Assembly: GCA_900540275.1 (NCBI GenBank)
Contig: UQFO01000002.1
Span: 186,001-250,000, forward strand
Reading direction: 5' to 3'
DNA: 64,000 nucleotides
From: an uncultured Oscillospiraceae bacterium
GTDB lineage: Bacteria; Bacillota; Clostridia; Oscillospirales; Acutalibacteraceae
The notes below the pieces were generated by a model that had not been told where the DNA came from, searched no databases, and was given only the letters and a program-made list of their open reading frames with translations. Below, piece after piece: positions 44,364 through 52,062 of this stretch (its first letter is position 1; every line of letters begins with the position of its first letter). The position numbers were made by a program, and so were the translations under genes.

Positions 44364-45041
44364 ATGATAATATCAATAATAAGAACGCTTTTGCTCTATC
44401 TTGTGATTATTACAGCCGTACGCGTAATGGGCAAGCGGCAAATCGGGGAAATGCAGACAAGCGAGCTAGTCGTAACGCTTTTGATTTCCGACATTGCGGC
44501 AATCCCTATGCAGAACACCTCCCAGCCGCTTTTAAGCGGCTTCGTGCCAATTCTGATTCTTGTGCTCTGTGAAATCGTGCTTTCGATTGTTATGATGAAA
44601 AAAGCAAAATTCCGCAAGCTTATCTGCGGAAAACCTCAGATTGTGATTAACGATGGAAAAATCGATCAGGCCCAGATGAAGCGCCTGCGCATGAGCACGG
44701 AGGATTTGTGCGAACAGCTAAGGCAGCTGGACTGCTTTAACATTGAGGATATTGCTTACGCGATAGTGGAAACAAACGGAAAAATGAGCATCCTGAAAAA
44801 GCCGGAACAGGACACGCCTACGCTTTCCGACCTGAAGATAAAAAAACAGGACAAAGGAATCGAAGCGGTCGTCATCAGCGACGGGGAACGCTCTGACTAT
44901 TCGATGAAGCTTTGCGGCGTGGACGACGACTGGGTTAGCAAAACACTCAACCAAAATAAAGTGGAACAGAAAAACGTCTTTATGATGACGGCAAACAAAA
45001 AGAAGGAATACCAGATTATTCTAAAGGAGAAGGCAAAATGA
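44364..45041 (+). CDS. DUF421 (YetF-like) membrane protein
   Basis: A 225-residue protein with three N-terminal membrane helices (MIISIIRTLLLYLVIITAVRVMG onward) containing the family motif MGKRQIGEMQTSELVVTLLISDIAAIPMQ, then a cytoplasmic DUF421 domain with MKRLRMSTEDLCEQLRQLDCFNIEDIAYAIVETNGKMSILKKPE, which is diagnostic. ATG 44364 has GGTGAT upstream; an ATG at 44352 has none. YetF-type proteins are frequent in sporulating Firmicutes; one recent line of work links relatives to spore ion or channel functions, but the role here is unknown. It overlaps the next gene by 4 bases. Confidence 0.9.
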   Translation: MIISIIRTLLLYLVIITAVRVMGKRQIGEMQTSELVVTLLISDIAAIPMQNTSQPLLSGFVPILILVLCEIVLSIVMMKKAKFRKLICGKPQIVINDGKIDQAQMKRLRMSTEDLCEQLRQLDCFNIEDIAYAIVETNGKMSILKKPEQDTPTLSDLKIKKQDKGIEAVVISDGERSDYSMKLCGVDDDWVSKTLNQNKVEQKNVFMMTANKKKEYQIILKEKAK

Positions 45042-45415
45042 AACGATTGTGGGTAGCGCTCATAATTGCCGTACTTGCCGCAGGGCTTTGCACCGCGGAA
45101 ATGATATACACGCTTTCCAAAACAAACGAGGCGGAACGGGGCGTTTCGCAGGCGGTGCAGGCCTATCATGACGGCGACCGGGAAGAAGCCGCAAAAAGAA
45201 TCAACAAGCTCAGCGACGACTGGAATGAGCAGCAAAGCTTTTTAAATGTGTTTTTGTATCATGACCTAGTGGAGAATATTGGGATATCGCTCGGCGCCGC
45301 GACAAAGTATATTGAAACGGACAACAGTGAATTTGTTGTAGAATGTGAAAAAGTAAAGCAGCTCCTGCGCGCCATGAAGGACGCGGAGCTGCCAAAGTTT
45401 GAAAATATTTTATAA
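45038..45415 (+). CDS. DUF4363 family membrane-anchored protein
   Basis: A 125-residue protein with one N-terminal hydrophobic segment (LWVALIIAVLAAGLCTAEMI) and a helical extracytoplasmic part. The conserved W..QQSFLNVFLYHDLVENIG stretch and the E.....L.HIL-like tail are typical of DUF4363, which is almost always next to DUF421 genes. Function unknown. AAAGGAG lies inside the end of the DUF421 gene as its ribosome site. Confidence 0.82.
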   Translation: MKRLWVALIIAVLAAGLCTAEMIYTLSKTNEAERGVSQAVQAYHDGDREEAAKRINKLSDDWNEQQSFLNVFLYHDLVENIGISLGAATKYIETDNSEFVVECEKVKQLLRAMKDAELPKFENIL

Positions 45416-45431
45416 AAGCCAGGTTTAAGAG

Positions 45432-45475
45432 AAAAAAGGGCCGCGGGCACATGTATGTGCCCGCGGCCCTTTTTC
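45432..45475. terminator. Bidirectional terminator between DUF4363 and znuB
   Basis: A 14-base perfect stem AGGGCCGCGGGCAC/GTGCCCGCGGCCCT (45437-45470) flanked by an A-run on one side and a T-run on the other. It ends both the plus-strand pair and the minus-strand transporter operon. Confidence 0.92.
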
Positions 45476-45491
45476 TATAAATTAAAATCAA

Positions 45492-46322
45492 CTATGCCTT
45501 CTTGATTTTACGCCGAAGGAGGCTCGCAAGCCAAAAGAGCAGGAACGCCGCAATATTGGCGGCGACGATGCTCGCGCCCGTCGGTGTTTCGTATAAAAAA
45601 GACGCGCTCATCCCTACTACAAAGCAAATGACAGAAAGCACGGCGGAGCATAGGATGACCGAGCGGAACGTTTTGCACAGCCGCATGCTCGTCAGCGCCG
45701 GGAATATAATCAGGCTCGAAATCAGCAGCGTCCCCATAATGCGCATACCAACCACGATGGTAAGCGCGGTAAGCAGCGCGATAACCATATTATAAATATT
45801 TGCCCTCGTCCCTGTGGCCCTGGCGAAGCTTTCGTCGAACGTGACGGCAAAAATTTTATGATAGAAGAATACAAAAAGCACAATAACGACCGCGGAAAGA
45901 ACCAAGCTCAAAACAGCGTCCTGCTCCGTAGTTGCGAGGATGCTGCCGAACAGGTAGCTGTTGATGTCGGTGTTCATCCCCTTGTTGAGCGTGGCGATAA
46001 TCACGCCGATAGCAAGCGCGCTGCTTGAAATGATAGCGATGGCGGCGTCGCCCTTGATTTTGCTGTTCTCGCTCAGCCGCAGCAGCAAAAAGGCCGCGAC
46101 GACGACAATCGGAATTGCAACCTCGAGCGGAGCGAGGTTAAGCGCCGCCGCGACAGCAAGCGCGCCAAAGCCCACATGAGACAGCCCGTCACCAATCATG
46201 GAATAGCGCTTGAGCACCAGGCTTACGCCCAGCAGCGCGGCGCAGAGCGCCACAGGGATTCCTACAAGGAACGCCCGCGCAATAAAGGAGTAGGAAAACA
46301 TCTCCAGCAAGCTTTCTATCAT
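45492..46322 (-). CDS. znuB: Metal ABC transporter permease (ZnuB/MntB type)
   Basis: A 276-residue ABC-3 family permease with about eight hydrophobic segments, importing zinc or manganese. The family core MIGDGLSHVGFGALAVA (about residues 43-59) and ATGTRANIYNMVIALLTALTIVVGMRIMGTLLISSLIIFPALTS are present. It follows the ATPase gene by 14 bases. The metal cannot be decided from this subunit alone. No substrate-binding lipoprotein gene is adjacent. Confidence 0.9.
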   Translation of the reverse strand: MIESLLEMFSYSFIARAFLVGIPVALCAALLGVSLVLKRYSMIGDGLSHVGFGALAVAAALNLAPLEVAIPIVVVAAFLLLRLSENSKIKGDAAIAIISSSALAIGVIIATLNKGMNTDINSYLFGSILATTEQDAVLSLVLSAVVIVLFVFFYHKIFAVTFDESFARATGTRANIYNMVIALLTALTIVVGMRIMGTLLISSLIIFPALTSMRLCKTFRSVILCSAVLSVICFVVGMSASFLYETPTGASIVAANIAAFLLFWLASLLRRKIKKA

Positions 46323-46336
46323 ATTATCCCCCTCCT

Positions 46337-47110
46337 TTACTGCCTGATTTGCGAAATATGGCTTTTGTCACCATGCGTTTTCTGTTTGTGTACACAAACT
46401 TCACAATTGCAATTGTGCAGCAGGAAACGGCTGCCCATTTCGCTGTGCATATACTCCGTGGTTTTCCCGTAAAACATTTCGTTGTCGCTTAAATGCAGGA
46501 TATGGTCTGCGTTTTCTACGGCGCTTACAATATCGTGCGACACCATAATGATAGTAATGCCGTCCTCATGGTTGAGCTTTTTGATTATGGTGTAAAGCTC
46601 GCCCGTCGCAATCGGGTCAAGGCCCGTCACCGGTTCGTCAAGCAGGAGCAGCTTTTTTGTGGCGCAAAGGGCGCGGGCAAGGAGCACGCGCTGCTGCTGC
46701 CCTCCGGAAAGCTCGCGGTAGCAGCGCTTTTTCAAAGCGGAAATCCCCAGCTTTTCCATGTTCATAAGCACGGCCTGTTTATCCGCGCGGGAATAAAAAG
46801 GGTTCATCCCTCTTTGATTGAGGCAGCCAGACAATACGACCTCATATACGGAAGCGGGAAAATCGCGCTGGATTCCCGTCTGCTGAGGCAGATACCCGAT
46901 TTCATTCTGCCGCAGCCCGTCATGGAATTCCATTCTCCCGCCGGAAATGGGATGCAGTCCCAGCAGCCCTTTCATCAGTGTTGTTTTGCCGGAGCCGTTT
47001 TCCCCGACGATGCATAGATAATCCCCTAGGTATACCTTGAAATTTACATTCCGGAGCACAGTATTGCCGTCATAGCTCATAGAAACGTCTTTACAGGAAA
47101 TCAGCGCCAT
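46337..47110 (-). CDS. znuC: Metal ABC transporter ATP-binding protein (ZnuC/MntA type)
   Basis: A 257-residue ATPase with Walker A GENGSGKTT (about residues 36-44), signature LSGGQQQR (about 138-145), Walker B LLLDEPVTGLD (about 158-168) and the H-loop MVSHD. The C-terminal tail is unusual: after about residue 228 it reads HNCNCEVCVHKQKTHGDKSH, with three Cys and three His within 20 residues, a plausible metal site. The palindrome at 47139-47154 overlaps its promoter. Confidence 0.9.
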   Translation of the reverse strand: MALISCKDVSMSYDGNTVLRNVNFKVYLGDYLCIVGENGSGKTTLMKGLLGLHPISGGRMEFHDGLRQNEIGYLPQQTGIQRDFPASVYEVVLSGCLNQRGMNPFYSRADKQAVLMNMEKLGISALKKRCYRELSGGQQQRVLLARALCATKKLLLLDEPVTGLDPIATGELYTIIKKLNHEDGITIIMVSHDIVSAVENADHILHLSDNEMFYGKTTEYMHSEMGSRFLLHNCNCEVCVHKQKTHGDKSHISQIRQ

Positions 47111-47138
47111 TTTGTTTTCTTCCTTTCAGAATACAAAA

Positions 47139-47154
47139 TGTATATTTCTATACA
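47139..47154. promoter_or_regulatory. Candidate metalloregulator operator upstream of znuCB
   Basis: A perfect palindrome TGTATA-n4-TATACA, with flanking A/T-rich bases extending the symmetry imperfectly. It covers the -10 element (TATAGA, minus strand, 47147-47152) of a promoter whose -35 TTGAAA is at 47171-47176, 18 bases away. Its position suggests repression by a Fur-family (Zur-like) or other dimeric repressor; the sequence is not an exact match to known B. subtilis Zur, PerR or MntR boxes. Confidence 0.55.
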
Positions 47155-47176
47155 ATTTTACAATCAGTATTTTCAA
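47147..47176 (-). promoter_or_regulatory. Candidate promoter of znuCB
   Basis: TTGAAA (47171-47176), 18-base spacer, TATAGA (47147-47152) on the minus strand, 37 bases upstream of the znuC ATG; a ribosome site GAAAGGA follows. Confidence 0.5.
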
Positions 47177-47180
47177 ATAA

Positions 47181-47216
47181 CAAAGAAATAGGGCATTCCC
47201 CCAAAGGGGATGCCCT
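47181..47216 (-). terminator. Terminator after secF
   Basis: Stem AGGGCAtCCCC/GGGGgAaTGCCCT-like pairing (47190-47216) with a short AAA-type loop, followed on the minus strand by ATTTCTTTG. It separates secDF from the metal transporter promoter. Confidence 0.7.
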
Positions 47217-47262
47217 ATTAGTATAACATTTTCCCTCTGCTTGTCAAACAAGCCTTGTCAAA

Positions 47263-48240
47263 TTATGCCTTTTTTGCGCCCGGGCGCTGCTGCGCCTTTT
47301 TCTTTGCCTTGTGGTTCTGCCAGTTAACCCAGAGCGGGCCGGCTATGCAGATAGATGAGTAGCAGCCGGAAATGACGCCGACCATCATCGGCAGGGCGAA
47401 GGTCTGGACAGAGGTCAGGTTGAAGATGATGGCGATTACATAAACGCAGGCGATTGCCATAAAGGTGGTAATCGAGGTACAGATGGTCCTCTTCAGGCAC
47501 TGGGACGCACTCTTGTTAAAGAGCTCAGCCGGCGCCGCCTTCGGACCCATAAGGCCCCTGTTCTCCCTGACACGGTCATAAATAACAATCGTGTCGTTCA
47601 GGGAGTAGCCGAGAATCATCAGGACGACCGCGATAAAGTTACTGTCAATCGGCATCCTCAGGATGACGAAGGTAAAGTAAATCATCAGTACGTCGTGCAG
47701 GAGCGCGAGAAGCGCCATAACGCCGGCGGACAGGCCGCTGATTTTCCTGAACCGGAAGGTTACATAAAGCACCATCAGGATACTGGCAATCGCAACCGCC
47801 GTCAAGCACTTGAGGAAGAACTTCCAACCCATAGTGGATTCGACGGAGTTCGATTCGCTGTACTTGAAGTTGTTGTCCGGGAATTCCTTCTGGAGCGCCT
47901 GGGTAAGCTTTGCCTGCTCTTCGACGCTGATGGATTCGTTCCCCGGGAACTGTACCGAAACGATATAGCCCTCGCTCGTGTCGGCGTTCTGGTCCCCGGC
48001 AATCAGGTTTTTACTGATTGCAAAGGATACAGTCTCAGCCGTTTCGTCTTGAAGCAGGCTTGTCAGCTTTGCCTCGTCAACCGAGCCGTTATAGCTGTAT
48101 TTTACGATTGCGCCGCCCGTAAACTGGATGTCGAGCTTTGCTCCAAATACAAAATTGCAGACAATGCCGATGACGAAAATTGCAATAGAGATGCCGAAGA
48201 AAATCTTCTGATGTCCGATAAAGTCTAATACTTTTCTCAT
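47263..48240 (-). CDS. secF: Protein translocase subunit SecF
   Basis: Works with SecD to pull translocating proteins across the membrane using the ion gradient. 325 residues with the first membrane segment IFFGISIAIFVIGIVCNFVFG, an extracytoplasmic domain starting FTGGAIVKYSYNG (the FTGG motif), and five C-terminal membrane helices containing GYSLNDTIVIYDRVRENRG. The chosen ATG 48240 has GGAGGTG upstream and overlaps the secD stop by 4 bases. Confidence 0.97.
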   Translation of the reverse strand: MRKVLDFIGHQKIFFGISIAIFVIGIVCNFVFGAKLDIQFTGGAIVKYSYNGSVDEAKLTSLLQDETAETVSFAISKNLIAGDQNADTSEGYIVSVQFPGNESISVEEQAKLTQALQKEFPDNNFKYSESNSVESTMGWKFFLKCLTAVAIASILMVLYVTFRFRKISGLSAGVMALLALLHDVLMIYFTFVILRMPIDSNFIAVVLMILGYSLNDTIVIYDRVRENRGLMGPKAAPAELFNKSASQCLKRTICTSITTFMAIACVYVIAIIFNLTSVQTFALPMMVGVISGCYSSICIAGPLWVNWQNHKAKKKAQQRPGAKKA

Positions 48241-49637
48241 TTTCCAGCACCTCCGAATAACCATTTTTTGCGCAGGAACTTATATCCGGAAGAAGAGCGG
48301 ATCATAAACCTGGAGGCCGCGACGCCACAGACGAAGTTCGAGATAACACCCATCAGGAGCGTGTAGCCGAAGGAGTAAATCGTACCTGTGGTCGAAGGTC
48401 CGAAAATCATGGAAAGGATGTTGGTCGGACCGAATACGAGCAGCAGGATAATCGATACGATAACGATTGTAACGTTGCCGTCGAAAATCGCCGAAAAACT
48501 GTTTTTGCTTCCCTTATCGATTGCGCCGTCAAGCGTTTTGCCATTGCGCAGCTCTTCCTTGATGCGCTCCGCCGTAATGATATTCGCGTCCGCGCCGATA
48601 CCGATGGACAGTATCAGGCCCGCAATACCGGGCAGCGTCATCGTGAAGCTCGGGAATATTGGGAAATAACCGGAAATCGCCGCGATGGAAAGTGCAATCT
48701 GCCCAACCAGTGCGAGCACCGCGATAAATCCGGGAAGCCTGTACATGATGAGCATAAACAGAGCAATCAGGATAAAGGCGATAATACCCGCGTAAGCCAT
48801 CGCAGCCAGCGAGGAGGAGCCGAGCGTCGGGCTGACCGAGCCGAAGCTTGCGGTCTCAAGCTCAAACGGCAGGGCGCCGGCGTTGATTTTCGTCGCAAGG
48901 TCGGATGCTGTTTCCGCTGTAAAGTTGCCTTCGATCATCGCGTTGCCGTCAGAGATGACGGAATTGACCGTCGGATATGAAATCATGACGTCGTCCATCC
49001 AGATGGATACCGTCTGGCCAACGTATTTTTCTGTAATTTCCTTGAAAATATTCGGGTCTTTGAGCTTCAGCGAAACAATATATTTCGTAGTGCCCTTTGT
49101 GCTGTTGTCTACGCCGGCCTGCGCGCTTTCAACGTTGCTGCCGTCCATAAGTATGGTTTCCGCCGTTTCGCCGGTCGGTGTTTTCATGATTGGGTTCCCG
49201 TCCGCGTCGTAATCGGTCGTCGCGTAGGAGTTACCCGGCCGGAATGTAAGCTTGGCGGTAGCTGAAATCTCTTCAATCGCTTTCTCAGGGTCGAAGTCCT
49301 TTTCGTCCTCCTTCCACGGGTAGCGTACTATGATGCGGTCCGTCGAGTAGTCCGCATAGAGTTCATAGTCGGTGATGTTGTTTGAAACCAGACGTGTCTC
49401 GATAATCGCCTTTGCTGAATCCAACTGTTCGTCGGTCGCATTGACGTCGCCCGCGGGCTTAAAGGTAGCTTCCACGCCGCCTTTAATATCGATTCCCCAT
49501 CGAATGTCCCCTATTCCTTTGATTACCGTCGACTGGATATCACCGTTTTGGGTGTGAATTCCGAAAATCGCCGTATAACCGAGCGCAAGGATCAGGAGGG
49601 CAATGACAGGAAACACTAGCTTTGGAACTCGTTTCAT
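48237..49637 (-). CDS. secD: Protein translocase subunit SecD
   Basis: 466 residues: N-terminal membrane helix (KLVFPVIALLILALGYTAIFG), the large extracytoplasmic P1 domain starting GIDIKGGVEATFKPAGD (the DLKGG-type motif, about residues 49-65), and five C-terminal helices with IGADANIITAERIKEELRNGKT. The start is ATG 49637 (MKRVPKL), 8 bases after GGAGG. Unlike B. subtilis, SecD and SecF are separate coupled genes. A hairpin leader precedes it. Confidence 0.97.
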   Translation of the reverse strand: MKRVPKLVFPVIALLILALGYTAIFGIHTQNGDIQSTVIKGIGDIRWGIDIKGGVEATFKPAGDVNATDEQLDSAKAIIETRLVSNNITDYELYADYSTDRIIVRYPWKEDEKDFDPEKAIEEISATAKLTFRPGNSYATTDYDADGNPIMKTPTGETAETILMDGSNVESAQAGVDNSTKGTTKYIVSLKLKDPNIFKEITEKYVGQTVSIWMDDVMISYPTVNSVISDGNAMIEGNFTAETASDLATKINAGALPFELETASFGSVSPTLGSSSLAAMAYAGIIAFILIALFMLIMYRLPGFIAVLALVGQIALSIAAISGYFPIFPSFTMTLPGIAGLILSIGIGADANIITAERIKEELRNGKTLDGAIDKGSKNSFSAIFDGNVTIVIVSIILLLVFGPTNILSMIFGPSTTGTIYSFGYTLLMGVISNFVCGVAASRFMIRSSSGYKFLRKKWLFGGAGK

Positions 49638-49670
49638 GCGTTTATCCTCCAATACAAATTTATCCGTACC

Positions 49671-49718
49671 AAAAAAACAACTCTGTTAAGCTGCGATAGG
49701 TACAGACGTAACAGAGTT
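49671..49718 (-). promoter_or_regulatory. Hairpin plus U-run at secD transcription start
   Basis: Minus strand: AACTCTGTTA (49709-49718) pairs perfectly with TAACAGAGTT (49679-49688) across a 20-base loop, followed by GTTTTTTT. This is terminator-like. It sits directly downstream of a consensus-like promoter for secD and upstream of the secD ribosome site. It may end the aminotransferase transcript, attenuate secDF, or both. Confidence 0.6.
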
Positions 49719-49719
49719 T

Positions 49720-49748
49720 ATTATATGATTATTAGTGATAAAAGTCAA
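49720..49748 (-). promoter_or_regulatory. Promoter of secDF
   Basis: TTGACT (49743-49748), 17-base spacer, perfect TATAAT (49720-49725) on the minus strand. The predicted start, about 49713, falls inside the first arm of the hairpin at 49679-49718. Confidence 0.8.
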
Positions 49749-49815
49749 TGCGAAAAATGGCGAATTCTACACGAATTTAATAAATTTGTGGAAATACCAT
49801 ATTAATTTCGAGTAT

Positions 49816-51096
49816 TTATTGGCACAGAAGCTTCTCCGCGGCGGCAAGCTTGACGCACAGGCAGAATAATTCCATCGCCATATTCAGTTCAGCGACCGGC
49901 GGGAACGTCGGGGCAATACGGATGTTTGAGTCCTTCGGGTCTTTTCCGTACGGATAGGTAGCGCCCGCGCCGGTAAGGACGACGCCCGCCTCTTTACAAA
50001 GCTGTACCACACGCTTTGCGCAGCCGCCGAGCACATCGACGCTTACAAAATATCCGCCGTTGGGCGTATTCCACTGGGCAATACCAGTGCCGGCAAGCTC
50101 CGCGTTTAAATGGCTGAGCACCGCGTCGAACCGGGGGCGAAGGATTTCCTTGTGCTTCTGCATATGCTTTTTTACGCCATCGTAATCGCCGAAAAAGCGC
50201 ATATGGCGCAGCATGTTTATTTTATCGTAGCCGATTGTCTGGTAAGTATAACGCCTCTTAAATACGGCCATATTCGCCGGAGAGGAGGCCATAGCCGCGA
50301 CGCCGGAGCCCGGGAATGTAATTTTTGAGGTGGAGCAGAACAATATCGCGAGGTCCTCGTTTCCGTTCTTTTTGCATTCGTCCATCAGGCTCAGGAGATG
50401 GTCGGGCGTGTCGGTGATGTCGTGCACGCAGTACGCGTCGTCCCACATAATGCGAAAATCCTTAGCGGCGGGCTTGAGCCTCGCAAAGCGCCTGACTGTT
50501 TCGTCGGAATATGTGATTCCCTGGGGGTTGGAGTATTTCGGCACACACCAGATGCCCTTGATTGTGCTGTCGCTTTCCGCAAGCCTTTCAACAACGTCCA
50601 TATCGGGCCCCTGCGGCGTCATCGGAACGTTTACCATCTCGATGCCGAAATATTCTGTAATACCGAAATGCCTGTCATAGCCGGGAACAGGACAAAGGAA
50701 CTTCACCTTTTCCTGCCTGCACCACGGCTCGCAGCCGCCGATGCCGGCCGTCATCATGCAGGAAATCGTATCGAACATCATATTGAGGCTCGAGTTGCCG
50801 CCGACCATGATGTCCTTTGCGTCCACACCGAGCATTTTGGAAAACAGCGCCTTTATGGAGGGGATTCCGTCGAGCAGGCCGTAATTGCGGCAGTCGACAC
50901 CGTCCCGTGTTTTGCACTGCGCCCCGCTGTTTACGATGTCGAGCATCGGGAGTGAAATTTCGAGCTGCTCTTCCCCGGGCTTGCCCCTGGACATATCCAG
51001 CTTTAAATCTTTGGCTTTGAATTCATCGTATTTTGCCGAAAGCTCGCTTTTGAGCGAGGAAAGCTCTTCTTTAGACATACTTGAGAAGCTTTTCAT
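49816..51096 (-). CDS. Class I aminotransferase, AspT (type Ic) family
   Basis: A 426-residue PLP-dependent enzyme resembling the Corynebacterium AspT group of aspartate aminotransferases. Support: LDMSRGKPGEEQLEISLPML (about residues 32-51), NYGLLDGIPSIKALFS, VGGNSSLNMM, the PLP-aspartate/Tyr region MWDDAYCVHD, and the PLP lysine in FCSTSKITFPGSGVA (about residue 250). The start is ATG 51096, with AAGGAG upstream; the longer frame lacks a site. It has single-gene context between a polysaccharide-kinase pair and secDF. Confidence 0.88.
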   Translation of the reverse strand: MKSFSSMSKEELSSLKSELSAKYDEFKAKDLKLDMSRGKPGEEQLEISLPMLDIVNSGAQCKTRDGVDCRNYGLLDGIPSIKALFSKMLGVDAKDIMVGGNSSLNMMFDTISCMMTAGIGGCEPWCRQEKVKFLCPVPGYDRHFGITEYFGIEMVNVPMTPQGPDMDVVERLAESDSTIKGIWCVPKYSNPQGITYSDETVRRFARLKPAAKDFRIMWDDAYCVHDITDTPDHLLSLMDECKKNGNEDLAILFCSTSKITFPGSGVAAMASSPANMAVFKRRYTYQTIGYDKINMLRHMRFFGDYDGVKKHMQKHKEILRPRFDAVLSHLNAELAGTGIAQWNTPNGGYFVSVDVLGGCAKRVVQLCKEAGVVLTGAGATYPYGKDPKDSNIRIAPTFPPVAELNMAMELFCLCVKLAAAEKLLCQ

Positions 51097-51303
51097 GATA
51101 CATTCTCCTTCTATCATATGCAAAATTTTCATAAAACCAAATAACATTTTAATACTTAGGAGCTGGAAATGCAAGTTTAATTTCTTTTTCCTGCAAATTT
51201 GTCATTCTGCTGTCTTTATATTGCGAAAAAACTCGATTCTTGTACAGCTTTTTATAAGCTGCCCCATTCTATTATGATATATTGAGCTATCTGAAATTGT
51301 GCA

Positions 51304-51335
51304 AAAAAAGCAGCCGGAATATCCGGCTGCTGGAT
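51304..51335 (-). terminator. Terminator after the BY-kinase gene
   Basis: CAGCCGGA/TCCGGCTG stem (51311-51329) with a 3-base loop, then CTTTTTTTGC on the minus strand, 17 bases past the stop. Confidence 0.88.
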
Positions 51336-51345
51336 TTTTTCTTTG

Positions 51346-52062
51346 TTAAGACCTGTAATAATAATTGTATCCCGATTTTCCGCGGGATTTCCCGTCCACA
51401 GGCTTACAGCCTACTTCAATAAAGCCGAGAATTTGGCTGTCGGCAAGCTTGATATTTTGAATCAGGTTCTCGATATCCCCATGCGTGGTGGAACGCTCCC
51501 TGACCACAACAACATAACCGGCAATATAATTCTTAAGCATCACAGCGTCCGTAACTAGCCCCATAGGCGGCGTATCGAACAGGATATAATCGTAACGCTC
51601 TTCCAGCTTTTCAAAAATATCCTTCATCTGAACAGAGCCGAGCAGCTCTGACGGATTCGGCGGGATAGGCCCGGAGGTGACGATGTCGAGGCAAGGGAGA
51701 ACCTCGCGGTTGATTACTTCGTCGAGCTGTTTGAATTTTCCTACAACCTCGGAAAAGCCGGAATCGTTGTTCAGCTTCATCAGATTGTGGATATTCGGCT
51801 TACGAAGGTCCGCGTCGATTAAAATGACCTTCTTTCCCATTTTGGAAAGGGAGATGGCCATGTTGGCGGTCGCGGTGCTCTTGCCCTCTCCCTTGGACCA
51901 GCTTGTAAACGCAATACACTTGCGCTCATAGGCGGCAAGGGAAAACATCAGGTTTGTACGGGCGATTTTATAGCCTTCAATTACCGCAAAACGGCTGTTG
52001 TCATCAATTACATTTCTTGTTTTTTCAAAATTCTTTTTCTTTTTGTGAAAGTTGATTTTCAT
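51346..52062 (-). CDS. BY-type tyrosine kinase (CpsD/CapB/YwqD family)
   Basis: A 238-residue cytoplasmic kinase that controls chain length or assembly of an exopolysaccharide together with a Wzz-like membrane activator. Walker A is WSKGEGKSTATANMA (about residues 55-69), Walker A' ILIDADLRKPN, Walker B YILFDTPP (about 144-151). A C-terminal tyrosine cluster, SGYNYYYRS, is the expected autophosphorylation site. It overlaps the wzz-like gene by 4 bases. Confidence 0.92.
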   Translation of the reverse strand: MKINFHKKKKNFEKTRNVIDDNSRFAVIEGYKIARTNLMFSLAAYERKCIAFTSWSKGEGKSTATANMAISLSKMGKKVILIDADLRKPNIHNLMKLNNDSGFSEVVGKFKQLDEVINREVLPCLDIVTSGPIPPNPSELLGSVQMKDIFEKLEERYDYILFDTPPMGLVTDAVMLKNYIAGYVVVVRERSTTHGDIENLIQNIKLADSQILGFIEVGCKPVDGKSRGKSGYNYYYRS

